This document shows, one piece after another, positions 8,693 to 17,864 of a stretch of 64,000 nt of DNA (the stretch's first letter is position 1; each line of letters starts with the position of its first letter). The notes under the pieces were generated by a model. The model searched no databases and was not told the DNA's origin. It saw nothing but the letters and a program-made list of their open reading frames with translations. The stretch comes from Flavobacterium ginsenosidimutans. GTDB taxonomy: Bacteria > Bacteroidota > Bacteroidia > Flavobacteriales > Flavobacteriaceae. The stretch lies in NCBI RefSeq assembly GCF_003254625.1, contig NZ_QJRJ01000079.1, positions 186,001-250,000 of the forward strand, in the 5' to 3' direction. The translations under genes and the position numbers were made by a program.

Positions 8693-9745
8693 TTAGACGA
8701 TCGCCTTCACAACTGCTTTTGGCGCTTCTTTACGAGTTCCGTCGAAACCATCTACACCAGAAACTGTTGTATATTTCAATACGTATTTTTTACCTGGATT
8801 GATGATTCCGTATGCAGCTTGGCACATTAAAGTTGCTTCGTGGAAACCACAAAGGATTAACTTTAATTTTCCTGGGTATGTATTTACGTCTCCAATAGCG
8901 AAGATTCCCGGAATATTAGTTTGGTAATCTAATGCATTGTTTACTTTGATTGCATTTTTCTCGATTTCTAATCCCCAGTCTCCAATTGGACCTAATTTTG
9001 GCGTTAATCCGAAAAGTGGAATGAAATAGTCGCATTCGATTTTACGGTGTGCTCCATTTTCTTCGATGTCTAATGACTCAACATGCTCAGCTCCATTGAT
9101 TCCAATAACTTCTGCTGGTGTAATTAATTTGATTTTTCCAGCTGATTTTAATTCCTGAACTTTTTCTACAGAATCTAAAGCGCCTCTAAATTCATTTCTT
9201 CTATGAATTAAAGTTACTTCTGAAGCTACGTTTGCCAAGAAGATACTCCAGTCTAATGCTGAATCTCCTCCTCCTGCAATAACAACTCTTTTATCTCTGA
9301 ATTTCTCAGGATTTTTGATAAAGTATTTTACTCCTTTATCTTCATAAAACTCGATATCTTCGATAAGTGGTTTACGAGGCTCGAAACTTCCTAATCCTCC
9401 AGCGATTGCGATAACTGGCGCGTGGAATTTAGTTCCTTTGTTTGATGTTACAATGAAAGTTCCGTCTTCTTGCTTTTCAACTGTTTCAGCACGTTCTCCT
9501 AAAGTAAATCCTGGCTCAAATTGTTTGATTTGCTCCATTAATCCGTCAACTAAATCTCCGGCTAAAACTTCTGGAAAACCTGGAATATCATAAATTGGCT
9601 TTTTTGGATATAACTCTGATAGTTGTCCCCCTGGTTGTGGAAGCGCATCTAAAATGTGGCATTTTAACTTTAGCAATCCTGCCTCGAAAACGGCAAATAA
9701 ACCTGTTGGCCCTGCTCCAATTATAAGTATATCTGTTTTAATCAT
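8693..9745 (-). CDS. Ferredoxin/flavodoxin-NADP+ reductase, thioredoxin-reductase-like (YumC type)
   Basis: Read from the methionine at 9745, the protein is 350 residues; an in-frame extension to 9808 adds a non-conserved leader, so the internal start MIKTDILIIGAGPTG is preferred. The FAD motif GAGPTG, the NADPH motif VVIAGGGDSALDW and the C-terminal FAD motif FAIGDVNTYPGKLKL are in order. The CxxC redox pair of thioredoxin reductase is absent. It is the last gene of the sulfate operon and is a good candidate for feeding electrons, via ferredoxin, to the sulfite reductase encoded four genes upstream. Confidence 0.88.
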   Translation of the reverse strand: MIKTDILIIGAGPTGLFAVFEAGLLKLKCHILDALPQPGGQLSELYPKKPIYDIPGFPEVLAGDLVDGLMEQIKQFEPGFTLGERAETVEKQEDGTFIVTSNKGTKFHAPVIAIAGGLGSFEPRKPLIEDIEFYEDKGVKYFIKNPEKFRDKRVVIAGGGDSALDWSIFLANVASEVTLIHRRNEFRGALDSVEKVQELKSAGKIKLITPAEVIGINGAEHVESLDIEENGAHRKIECDYFIPLFGLTPKLGPIGDWGLEIEKNAIKVNNALDYQTNIPGIFAIGDVNTYPGKLKLILCGFHEATLMCQAAYGIINPGKKYVLKYTTVSGVDGFDGTRKEAPKAVVKAIV

Positions 9746-9842
9746 TATGTTGTTGTTTATAATCATTCTTAATAACGCAAAGAAACGAATAAATCCTTGT
9801 ACTTTCAATGATTTTTATCATTAATTTCTTTCCGAAACTTTT

Positions 9843-10424
9843 TTACTCTTTATTTTTTAATGAAGAGGTAATCTCATTCATTCTTTTAACCTTTTCTTCA
9901 AAATTACCTTTTAAAGTTTTTCGGTATTCATTCAGATTCTCAACCATTTGATTGATGTCTTCTGGAATTACTTCTTCAAAAAACTCTCGAAGCCTTTTGG
10001 CTGTAGTCGGCGATTTTCCGTTGGTTGAAATGGCAATTTTTACATTTCCTTTTGTAACAATTCCGCCCAGATAATAATCACATAAATCTGGCGTATCGGC
10101 AATGTTGCAAATCAAATAACGTTTTCTCGCTAAATCGTAAACCTTTTTATTCACTTTCAAATCGTCTGTACAGGCAATTACCATGTGACGTTTTTTGAGC
10201 ATTTTCTTTTTAAACTTTTTTTCCGTCAATTTAATTGAAGAATGTTTTTCTGCTAAAACCTTAATTTCTAAATGAAAATCAGGTGCAACTACCTCAACAT
10301 TAGCATTCGGACTTGATTTTAGCAAGAAAGAAAGCTTTTCCAGACCTACATTTCCTCCACCTACAATCAAAACATTTAAATTGTGAAGCTTTAGAAATAT
10401 TGGATATAATTCGTTTTGTTCCAT
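9843..10424 (-). CDS. Precorrin-2 dehydrogenase/sirohydrochlorin ferrochelatase (CysG N-terminal type)
   Basis: A 193-residue protein with the NAD-binding motif VGGGNVGLEKLSFLL, then the conserved ACTDD and NIADTPDLCDYYLGG segments, and the siroheme-synthase dimerisation motif STNGKSPTTAKRLREFF. Together with the adjacent uroporphyrinogen methyltransferase it should complete siroheme synthesis, the prosthetic group of the sulfite reductase in the same operon. It corresponds to CysGB/Met8p without the methyltransferase half. Confidence 0.9.
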   Translation of the reverse strand: MEQNELYPIFLKLHNLNVLIVGGGNVGLEKLSFLLKSSPNANVEVVAPDFHLEIKVLAEKHSSIKLTEKKFKKKMLKKRHMVIACTDDLKVNKKVYDLARKRYLICNIADTPDLCDYYLGGIVTKGNVKIAISTNGKSPTTAKRLREFFEEVIPEDINQMVENLNEYRKTLKGNFEEKVKRMNEITSSLKNKE

Positions 10425-10470
10425 TTTAATTTATTTTCATCCACTCAAAGTTAGATGATTTACCAATCAG

Positions 10471-10550
10471 ATGTTCCTATCGGAACATTTTTATTGGAAA
10501 CGCTTACCTACGAATTGTTTTCTACCAACGAATTGTTCCTGTTGGAACAT
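10471..10550. repeat. Two GTTCCnnnnGGAAC palindromes
   Basis: ATGTTCCTATCGGAACAT (10471-10488) and TTGTTCCTGTTGGAACAT (10533-10550) lie in the gap between the siroheme methyltransferase and dehydrogenase genes. Each forms a 7-8 bp stem with a 4-nt loop. They could be RNA stems in the polycistronic message or protein sites. Confidence 0.5.
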
Positions 10551-10556
10551 GAAATT

Positions 10557-11330
10557 CTAACGAATTTCTTCTTTTGATAGAAATTCTTCGTAAAATCCTT
10601 TTAGTTTATTGCTTTCTCTCACAACTTCTCCAAGAACAATAATAGCTGGTGAACCTAATTCTTTTTCTTTTACAATATTTAGAATCGAATCAACTGTTCC
10701 TACTCCAACTTTTTCTTCTGCTGTTGTTCCGTTTTGGATGATTGCAACGGGTAAATTTCCTTTATCTTCTTTTTGAAACAAATCAATAATCTGAGGCAAT
10801 TTGTACATTCCCATCAAAATCACAACGGTTGCAGAAGATTGTGCCGCCAAAGCTACATCTGACGATAATTTTCTATCAGAAGTTGTTCCGGTAATCGCCC
10901 AAAAGCTTTCTGAAACGCCACGCTTTGTAATCGAAATTCCCTGACTTGCAGGAACCGCAACTACTGATGAAATTCCGGGAACTACAGTAGTTTCTATTCC
11001 GAAACTTTCTGCAAAATCAATTTCTTCTCCGCCTCTTCCAAAAATAAATGGATCTCCTCCTTTTAACCGAACTACGTTTCCATAAGTCAGTGCATTATCA
11101 ACAATCAATTGATTGATTTGATCCTGCGTGTAAGCATGATTTCCGATTCTTTTTCCAACAAAAATTCGGATAGCATTTTTAGGTGCGTAATCCAGAATTT
11201 CTTCGTTGGCCAAAGCGTCGTATAAAACCACATTAGCTTCAGCCAATGCCTTTACAGCTTTTAGCGTAAGTAAATCGGGATCGCCCGGACCTGCACCGAC
11301 TAAAGTTATTTTTGGTTTTATATTATGCAT
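10557..11330 (-). CDS. cobA: Uroporphyrinogen-III C-methyltransferase
   Basis: A 257-residue SUMT that uses SAM to methylate uroporphyrinogen III to precorrin-2, the first committed step to siroheme. Visible motifs are VGAGPGDPDLLTLKA at the N-terminus, VVRLKGGDPFIFGRGGEE, VVPGISS and an ITGTTSD stretch. Its start overlaps the stop of the sulfite reductase gene by 8 bp, indicating translational coupling. The symbol cobA/sumT is used loosely, as cobalamin synthesis is not indicated here. Confidence 0.94.
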   Translation of the reverse strand: MHNIKPKITLVGAGPGDPDLLTLKAVKALAEANVVLYDALANEEILDYAPKNAIRIFVGKRIGNHAYTQDQINQLIVDNALTYGNVVRLKGGDPFIFGRGGEEIDFAESFGIETTVVPGISSVVAVPASQGISITKRGVSESFWAITGTTSDRKLSSDVALAAQSSATVVILMGMYKLPQIIDLFQKEDKGNLPVAIIQNGTTAEEKVGVGTVDSILNIVKEKELGSPAIIVLGEVVRESNKLKGFYEEFLSKEEIR

Positions 11331-13413
11331 TTGCTAATTCCTGTGCTCTGAAAGTTTCGATTTTATCAAAGAAAACTGTTGCTTGTGCAATATAATCTTT
11401 AGCGAAAGCTTCAGATGGTTCATTTTTATTGATTTGGTAAACCAAGTCTTTAAAAGTTGAGTTTAATTCGATTTTATTAGTGTCGATGAAAACAGTATCA
11501 AACAAGTCTACAATTCCTGCGTGGTGGTTTGTTTTTTGGTTTTCAGCCAATAATAATGCTTTCGCACCGTTTACAAATCCTGCATAAGCATGATAGATTG
11601 CATCTGACCATTTTTTCTCGTCGAAAGATTCCTGAGCCAAAATCAATTTCTCTTTAGCTTCAAACAATAAAGTCGCTACTAAATCGATCACAACTCCGGC
11701 ACATTCTCCAACTCCAACTGCTTTTACGTAATTGTCTGCATTACCCCAATCCACAAAATCAGCTTCTGTTAAATTGGTTACATCAGCATACGGTTTTAAG
11801 ATTTCGTAGAAATACTTTTCTCCTTTTGTATCATAATAATCAAGGAATTTTTGTCCGCTTCCGTTAGCATCAAAATCATTTAAGATGGTACGCAATGCAT
11901 CAGGACCTCTACGGCTAGGCACTTTGATTACTTTATCGGCAAAACGTCCTGCTCCGTTTCCTAATCTTCCTCCACCCAATAAAACCTGTAAAGCCGGAGC
12001 TACTAGTTTTCCTGAGTTGATAGACATTCCTTGGAATCCAATTGCAGACATATTGTGTTGTCCGCAAGCATTCATACAACCCGAAATTTTAATTTCGATT
12101 TCGCGGTTGTTTAAATACTGAGGATATTCAGCTGTTAAAACTCTTTCTAATTCTTCTGCAATACCGGTACTACTTGCAATCCCCAAGTTGCAAGTATCAG
12201 TACCCGGACATGCCGTAATATCTCCAACTGAATTATATCCTAACTGAACAAAATCCAATTTGGCTAACTCTTGATAAAAGAAAGGCAAATTCTCTTCTTT
12301 TATGTGACGTATTACAATATTTTGACGCAATGAAAAACGTAATTCATTTGCTCCGTAATTTTTAATTAAAGCGGCTAATAATCTAGCTTTATCAGTATAA
12401 AAATCTCCTAATAAAATTTTGATTCCAATTGCATAATAACCGTCTTGTTTCTGCTTGATTACATTCGAATTTTTCCACGCTTCATAAGCTTCTGTATCTT
12501 CGATTGTAACTTGAGGAACTTCTAAAACTGGTTCTGGAATTGGTCCGTCAAAAGCAGTTGTATCAATTTCGTATGTTTCAAAAGCGATAGCTTTTTTCTC
12601 TTGTTCAACCAAATCAAGGAAAACATCTCTTCCCATTTCTTTGATTAAGAATTTCATACGTGCTTTCATTCTTTTTGCACGTTCTCCGTATCTATCGAAA
12701 ATACGGATGATTCCTTCTGCTGTTGGAATAATTTCGTTTACTGGAACGAACTCCGAAAGCAATTCAGCATGTGCTGGCTGAGATCCTAAACCTCCTCCAA
12801 ACATGATTTTGAAACCTTTTTGTCCGTCTTTAATTTTCGGAATAAATCCTAAATCGTGTAAATAACTCAAAGCGGTATCTTCATCTGAAGAAGAGAACGA
12901 AATTTTGAATTTACGTCCCATTTCCTGACAAATTGGGTTTCTCAACAAATATTGAAAAAGTCCGTGTGCATAAGGCGAAACATCAAATGGTTCGTTTACG
13001 TCAACTCCAGCCAATTCGCTTCCTGTAATATTTCTAACGGTGTTTCCACAAGCTTCACGAAGCGTAATATCGTCTTTAGCCAAATCTGCCCAAAGTTCTG
13101 GTGTTCTGTCTAAACTCACGTAGTGAATCTGAATATCCTGACGCGTTGTAATGTGCAAACGCCCTGTAGAATATTCATCAGAAACCTGTGTAATACGTAC
13201 TAATTGCTCGCTGGTTACTTTACCATAAGGCAATTTGATACGAATCATTTGAACACCTTCTTGGCGTTGTCCGTAGATTCCACGCGCTAAACGAAGACTA
13301 CGAAAACGCTCATCATCAATTTTTCCTCCACGGAATAAATGAATCTTTTTTTCTAATTCGATAATCTCTCTTTGAACTACCGGATTTTCTATTTCTGTTC
13401 TAAAACTTTCCAT
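11323..13413 (-). CDS. Siroheme [4Fe-4S] sulfite reductase with C-terminal HEPN-like domain
   Basis: A 696-residue protein. Residues about 1-560 are a nitrite/sulfite reductase with two ferredoxin-like half-domains (RIKLPYGKVTSEQL...TTRQDIQIHYV) and Fe-S/siroheme cysteines C402, C408, C446 and C450 (ACPGTDTCN, SGCMNACGQHN). Residues about 575-690 are an all-helical domain with a HEPN-like pattern (LLFEAKEKLILAQESF..DAIYHAYAGFVNGAKALLL). Catalytic part: sulfite to sulfide, electrons from ferredoxin. Length exceeds the usual 500-580. The helical tail probably assists assembly or partner binding and lacks the RxxxxxH RNase signature in an obvious form. Confidence 0.9.
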   Translation of the reverse strand: MESFRTEIENPVVQREIIELEKKIHLFRGGKIDDERFRSLRLARGIYGQRQEGVQMIRIKLPYGKVTSEQLVRITQVSDEYSTGRLHITTRQDIQIHYVSLDRTPELWADLAKDDITLREACGNTVRNITGSELAGVDVNEPFDVSPYAHGLFQYLLRNPICQEMGRKFKISFSSSDEDTALSYLHDLGFIPKIKDGQKGFKIMFGGGLGSQPAHAELLSEFVPVNEIIPTAEGIIRIFDRYGERAKRMKARMKFLIKEMGRDVFLDLVEQEKKAIAFETYEIDTTAFDGPIPEPVLEVPQVTIEDTEAYEAWKNSNVIKQKQDGYYAIGIKILLGDFYTDKARLLAALIKNYGANELRFSLRQNIVIRHIKEENLPFFYQELAKLDFVQLGYNSVGDITACPGTDTCNLGIASSTGIAEELERVLTAEYPQYLNNREIEIKISGCMNACGQHNMSAIGFQGMSINSGKLVAPALQVLLGGGRLGNGAGRFADKVIKVPSRRGPDALRTILNDFDANGSGQKFLDYYDTKGEKYFYEILKPYADVTNLTEADFVDWGNADNYVKAVGVGECAGVVIDLVATLLFEAKEKLILAQESFDEKKWSDAIYHAYAGFVNGAKALLLAENQKTNHHAGIVDLFDTVFIDTNKIELNSTFKDLVYQINKNEPSEAFAKDYIAQATVFFDKIETFRAQELANA

Positions 13414-13419
13414 TTCTCT

Positions 13420-13494
13420 TTAGTTGTTGGTTGTCAGTTGTTGGTTGTTGGTTTGCTGGCAGATAACTATCAACCAAAAACCATCAACTATCAA
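13420..13494. repeat. Inverted-repeat spacer of GTTGTTGGTTG words
   Basis: TTAGTTGTTGGTTGTCAGTT and GTTGGTTGTTGGTT are followed by AACTATCAACCAAAAACC and ATCAACTATCAACT. It fills the gap between cysN and the sulfite reductase gene and can fold into a long imperfect hairpin. It is the same family as 3401-3476. Confidence 0.6.
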
Positions 13495-14739
13495 CTAGCG
13501 AATAAATCCTACTCCTGCTGTTGTGTTAGTTGCTGTATCAATTAAGATGAAAGCTCCGTTGGATTTGTTTTCGTTGTATGAATCAAAGTATAACGGTTTA
13601 CTTAATTTGATCGTTACTTCTCCAATTTCGTTTATTGCTAATTGTGAAGCTTCTGTCGTTCCAGAGTAATCTGTAGCAATTGTATTTTTAATGCTTTCTA
13701 CTTTCGCTAAAACTCTATTTGTATTGTGCTGTACCAAATATTTAGTTCCCGGAACCAGTTTTTTACTGTCCATCCAGCAAACTGTCGTTGTGATATCTTT
13801 TTCAATTCTAGGAAGCTCATCTGATTTTACAATCATATCACCCCTTGTTACATTGATATCATTTTCTAATTCGATTGTAATCGAAGAACCTGCGACAGCT
13901 TCATCAAATGTTTTATCGAAAAAATGAATTTTAGATACTTTTGATTCTGTTAAAGAAGGAAGAACCGTTACGGCATCTCCAACTTTAATTGAGTTTCCGT
14001 ATAATTTTCCTGCGTAACCTCTAAAATCGTGGTATTCTTCAGTTTTTGGACGAATCACAGTCTGAACTGGGAAACGTGCTTTTCCTGCTTCAAAAACATC
14101 ATGAGCATGCAATCCTTCTAAATGTTCCAATACCGTTTGTCCGTCGTACCAAGGCATATTTTCAGATTTGTCAACCACGTTTCCGCCATTGATTGCACTT
14201 AATGGAATGTAACTTACGTTTTGCTCCTTGAAAGTGCTTTTTGCATTTAATGCCTGAAAATCAGCTTTGATTTTATTGAAAACTTCTTCAGAATAATCAA
14301 CTAAATCCATTTTATTAATCGCAACGATTACTTCTTTTACTCTTAATAAATTATTGATAAAAAAGTGACGGTATGTTTGCTCGATAACTCCTTTTCTGGC
14401 ATCAATCAAAATGATAGAAACCTGAGAAGTAGAAGCTCCTGTAACCATGTTTCTAGTATATTCTACGTGCCCTGGAGTATCGGCGATAATGTAACTTTTC
14501 TTTGCAGTCGAAAAATAAATATGCGCAACGTCAATCGTGATTCCTTGTTCTCTTTCTGCTACTAAACCATCAGTTGCTAAAGAAAAATCAAGGTAATCGT
14601 ATCCTTTTTGTTTACTGCTTTTTTCGATTGCTTCTATTTTATCAGTTGTCAATGATTTTGTATCGTACAATAATCTCCCGATCAAAGTACTTTTTCCATC
14701 ATCTACACTTCCTGCTGTTGCTATTTTTAAAACGTCCAT
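13495..14739 (-). CDS. cysN: Sulfate adenylyltransferase GTPase subunit
   Basis: A 414-residue translation-factor-like GTPase that drives APS formation by CysD. G-motifs are visible: G1 GSVDDGKST at 10-18, G3 DTPGHVEY, G4 NKMDLVD. EF-Tu-like beta-barrels occupy the C-terminal half. It is shorter than the enterobacterial protein and has no fused APS kinase (CysC); no cysC occurs nearby, consistent with direct reduction of APS by the CysH here. It is 133 bp downstream of cysD. Confidence 0.95.
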   Translation of the reverse strand: MDVLKIATAGSVDDGKSTLIGRLLYDTKSLTTDKIEAIEKSSKQKGYDYLDFSLATDGLVAEREQGITIDVAHIYFSTAKKSYIIADTPGHVEYTRNMVTGASTSQVSIILIDARKGVIEQTYRHFFINNLLRVKEVIVAINKMDLVDYSEEVFNKIKADFQALNAKSTFKEQNVSYIPLSAINGGNVVDKSENMPWYDGQTVLEHLEGLHAHDVFEAGKARFPVQTVIRPKTEEYHDFRGYAGKLYGNSIKVGDAVTVLPSLTESKVSKIHFFDKTFDEAVAGSSITIELENDINVTRGDMIVKSDELPRIEKDITTTVCWMDSKKLVPGTKYLVQHNTNRVLAKVESIKNTIATDYSGTTEASQLAINEIGEVTIKLSKPLYFDSYNENKSNGAFILIDTATNTTAGVGFIR

Positions 14740-14872
14740 CTTATATTTTGTTTCAGGTTTAAAGTTTCAGGTTCTGTTGGAAACTTAAATCTGTATGTTT
14801 TTTGTTTTCTTGATTCTAACTTTAATTAATTCCGAATTGCATTTACAATTAACAATTCATCATTAACAATTA

Positions 14873-15772
14873 TTAAAAGTATCCTTGTTGTTTTCTTTTT
14901 TCCATTGCAGCTTCAGAACGTTTGTCATCAATTCTGGCTCCTCTTTCTGAAATCGTTGATGATCTGATTTCGCCAACTACTTCTTCGATTGTTGCTGCGT
15001 AAGATTCAACAGCTGCTGTACAGCTCATATCTCCAACGGTTCTGAAGCGAACAATTCTTTCTTCGATTTGTTCGTCTTCTTCTTGGTACACAAAAGGAGA
15101 ATGCGACCAGATTAAACCGTCTCTCAAAAAAACTTTTCTTTTATGTGAGAAATAGATTGACGGAATCTCGATTTTTTCTTTTTCGATATAACTCCAAACA
15201 TCTAATTCTGTCCAGTTTGAAATTGGGAAAACACGAACGTTTTGACCATTTTCTATTTTTCCATTTAAAATATCAAACAACTCCGGTCTTTGATTTTTTT
15301 CGTCCCATTGTCCGAAATCATCACGAACTGAGAAAATACGTTCTTTAGCTCTTGCTTTTTCTTCATCACGACGTGCACCACCAATACAAGCATCAAACTT
15401 AAATTCTTCAATTGCATCCAAAAGTGTTGTAGTCTGCAAGCTGTTACGGCTTGAATATTTTCCAGTTTCTTCAACTACTTTTCCTTCATCAATAGCATCC
15501 TGAACATTACGTACGATCAACTCTAAACCTAATTCTTCTACTAATTTATCTCTGAAAGCGATTGTTTCAGGGAAATTGTGTCCCGTATCAACGTGCAATA
15601 GAGGAAACGGAATCTTAGCAGGGAAAAATGCTTTTTGCGCCAAACGCACTAATGTTATAGAATCTTTTCCTCCTGAGAAAAGTAAAACCGGTTTGTCAAA
15701 CTGTGAAATTACTTCTCTGAAAATGTATATCGCTTCACTCTCTAAAGCGTTTGTTTTTAATACTGAACTCAT
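14873..15772 (-). CDS. cysD: Sulfate adenylyltransferase catalytic subunit
   Basis: A 299-residue PP-loop enzyme that forms APS from ATP and sulfate with CysN. The pyrophosphate loop SGGKDS is at residues 33-38, followed by VDTGHNFPET and the family motif CIGGARRDEEKARAKER. The C-terminal GARIDDKRSEAAMEKRKQ matches the family ending. It is the third gene of the operon. Confidence 0.96.
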   Translation of the reverse strand: MSSVLKTNALESEAIYIFREVISQFDKPVLLFSGGKDSITLVRLAQKAFFPAKIPFPLLHVDTGHNFPETIAFRDKLVEELGLELIVRNVQDAIDEGKVVEETGKYSSRNSLQTTTLLDAIEEFKFDACIGGARRDEEKARAKERIFSVRDDFGQWDEKNQRPELFDILNGKIENGQNVRVFPISNWTELDVWSYIEKEKIEIPSIYFSHKRKVFLRDGLIWSHSPFVYQEEDEQIEERIVRFRTVGDMSCTAAVESYAATIEEVVGEIRSSTISERGARIDDKRSEAAMEKRKQQGYF

Positions 15773-15914
15773 TGTTTTTTTGTTTGATATTTTTGTTGTG
15801 AAAAATTTTGTTTCAGGTTTAAAGTTTTTCGCCTAATCTAAAATCTCCACTCTTTATTCTATAATCTATATTCTATTCTCTGCAGAAGTCTTGCCTCTTG
15901 CTTCTTTCTTCTAC

Positions 15915-16625
15915 TTACTCTTTCTTAGCACTATGAAGCCCACACTCTTTATGGCTTGATTCCCACCACCATCTTCCGGCTCTGATATCTTCACCTGGGA
16001 AAATCGCTCTCGTACAAGGCGCACATCCAATGCTTACGAAACCTTGTTTGTGTAAAGCATTTTGAGGAACATTGTTTTCAGACAAATACGTTTCAACTTC
16101 TTCTAAAGTCCATTTTAACAACGGATTGAATTTGATGATTTCGAAGTTTCCGTCGTATTCAAACAAACTTAAATCTTGTCTGTTTTCTGATTGTTCTGCT
16201 CTTAAACCTGTAATCCAAACTGAATTTCCTGCTAAAGCTTTTCGTAACGGAACTACTTTTCGAATAAAACAGCATTCTTTTCTGTTTTCAACCGAATCGT
16301 AAAAGCTGTTTGGCCCTTTTGTTTTCAGAAGATTTTCTACAGAGGCAGCTTCTGGAAAAAAAACTTCGATTGGTCTTTTGTATTTTTTTAATGTTTTATG
16401 AAAAACATCGTAAGTTTCCTGAAATAATCTTCCTGTATCTAAAGTAAATACCGTAATATCGGTGTTACTCTTTGCAATAAAATCAGTAATTACCTGATCT
16501 TCCTGACCGAAAGATGTCGAAAAAATTACTTTTCCCGGAAATTCTTTTGCTAAAAAAACTAAGGTTTCGTCAAGCGAAAGAGCTGCAGTTTTTTCTAATA
16601 ATTCTTGTACAATAATCGCACTCAT
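15915..16625 (-). CDS. cysH: Assimilatory adenylyl-sulfate (APS) reductase
   Basis: A 236-residue PP-loop reductase. Four cysteines of a [4Fe-4S] cluster are present (C118, C119, C201, C204 in RKECCFIRK and GCAPCTR), and the catalytic cysteine is C228 in the KECGLH tail. This cysteine set marks the APS-using, iron-sulfur type rather than the PAPS-using E. coli type, and fits the lack of an APS kinase. It converts APS to sulfite with thioredoxin-type electrons and lies 26 bp downstream of the tauE-like gene. Confidence 0.94.
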   Translation of the reverse strand: MSAIIVQELLEKTAALSLDETLVFLAKEFPGKVIFSTSFGQEDQVITDFIAKSNTDITVFTLDTGRLFQETYDVFHKTLKKYKRPIEVFFPEAASVENLLKTKGPNSFYDSVENRKECCFIRKVVPLRKALAGNSVWITGLRAEQSENRQDLSLFEYDGNFEIIKFNPLLKWTLEEVETYLSENNVPQNALHKQGFVSIGCAPCTRAIFPGEDIRAGRWWWESSHKECGLHSAKKE

Positions 16626-16651
16626 AAATCTCTCCTTTCTAAAATTATCTT

Positions 16652-17554
16652 TTACAATAATTTAGATAATGTTTTTAAACTCAATACTATAATTAGAACT
16701 CCAACCGCAATCATCATTGGTTTTCTTTTGATTCTATTTACCAAATAAGCTGCTATTGGTGCTGAAATAACTCCTCCTAAAATCAATCCGATAATGATCT
16801 GCCAACCGTGAATTCCGCCAAAAAGCATGAAAGTAATTCCGCTTGCAAACGAAATGGCAAACTCAGCTGCATTTACTGACCCGATAGTATATTTCGGGTT
16901 TCTTCCTCTTCCTAATAATGTTGAAGTTACAATTGGCCCCCAGCCTCCTCCTCCAACAGAATCCATAAAACCTCCAAACACTGCCAAAGCTCCTAGTTTT
17001 TTAGTTTTCTTTTTTACAAGACTTTTTCTCAAAGCTTTTCTGATAATTACAACTGCCAGAATAATCATGTAAACCGCAATAAACGGCTTAATAATATCTC
17101 CGTCAATAACATCTGATAATAAATAAGCCCCTGTAATTGATCCTAAAACTCCTGGAATCAATAAATGTTTGACCAGTTTTTTATTGATGTTTCCAAAGCG
17201 GTGGTGCGAAAGCGCCGATGCTCCAGTTGTAAACATCTCTGAAACGTGAACTGCCGTACTACTCAAAACTGGCGAAACTCCATAAGCCAATAAAAATGAT
17301 GTAGAAGTTGCTCCATATCCCATTCCTAAAGCGCCATCTACTAATTGTGCAAAAACACCAATTAAGAAAAACGCTAAAAGATTTTCATCAAGTCCCTGAA
17401 CAAAACCATCCCACGAAAATTCAGCGTGATGATTATAAATTAATGTAACTGCCAAACCTAACAACAAAACAACAGGTATTACAACCCACAATTTTTCCTT
17501 TAATAAAGAATCAGACTTTACTATAGCGTTGTTTAACTTAAGTTCATTTTCCAT
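16652..17554 (-). CDS. TauE/SafE family anion transporter, first gene of sulfate operon
   Basis: A 300-residue polytopic membrane protein with repeated Gly-rich helices (GVFAQLVDGALGMGYGAT, GGFMDSVGGGGWGPIVTSTLLGRG) typical of TauE/SafE (DUF81). It begins with a 20-residue cytoplasmic segment and a first helix around 22-42. Because it heads the sulfate operon with cysH 26 bp behind it, transport of sulfate or export of excess sulfite is likely; direction cannot be decided from sequence. Confidence 0.88.
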   Translation of the reverse strand: MENELKLNNAIVKSDSLLKEKLWVVIPVVLLLGLAVTLIYNHHAEFSWDGFVQGLDENLLAFFLIGVFAQLVDGALGMGYGATSTSFLLAYGVSPVLSSTAVHVSEMFTTGASALSHHRFGNINKKLVKHLLIPGVLGSITGAYLLSDVIDGDIIKPFIAVYMIILAVVIIRKALRKSLVKKKTKKLGALAVFGGFMDSVGGGGWGPIVTSTLLGRGRNPKYTIGSVNAAEFAISFASGITFMLFGGIHGWQIIIGLILGGVISAPIAAYLVNRIKRKPMMIAVGVLIIVLSLKTLSKLL

Positions 17555-17586
17555 ATTTTAAGAATTGTTTTTACTCTTAAAAATCC

Positions 17587-17606
17587 ATTACCCTATCGGC
17601 TTAGTA
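17587..17606. promoter_or_regulatory. Candidate operator shared with the metY promoter
   Basis: ATTACCCTATCGGCTTAGTA. The same 20-bp string recurs at 29668-29687 with only the three central bases changed. It contains CTA-nnnnnn-TAG symmetry and lies about 10 bp downstream of the -7 box of the sulfate operon promoter, a position suited to repression. An Rrf2 regulator gene is 1.1 kb away. Confidence 0.55.
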
Positions 17607-17616
17607 GATTACTTTG

Positions 17617-17646
17617 CAAAAGTACTATATATTTCGAAATATCAAA
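17617..17646 (-). promoter_or_regulatory. Promoter of the sulfate assimilation operon
   Basis: On the minus strand TTTG (17646-17643), 18 nt, then TACTTTTG (17624-17617), an exact match to the Bacteroidetes consensus. The start point would be near 17610, giving a leader of about 55 nt before the tauE-like gene. Confidence 0.7.
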
Positions 17647-17864
17647 ACAATATATTTACTTTTTTATATAAGCTATCATCTTCTAAACCAAGTTAAAAGA
17701 GATTTAAAAAGGAATTAGTGATTATTTTAACAAATTAAATGCTGTCTCTTATTATTTTAACAACACGCTTCAATTTTGTGATTCACAAAAATACACATTT
17801 AATCTCTACAAAATCTATAGGATAATTATAAAATTGTTATTATTTTAGCGGCAAATAATTTTTC

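Noticed and set aside
11750..13413. HEPN domain as evidence of a toxin-antitoxin system
   Set aside because: It is fused to a complete sulfite reductase in a housekeeping operon, and there is no neighbouring antitoxin.
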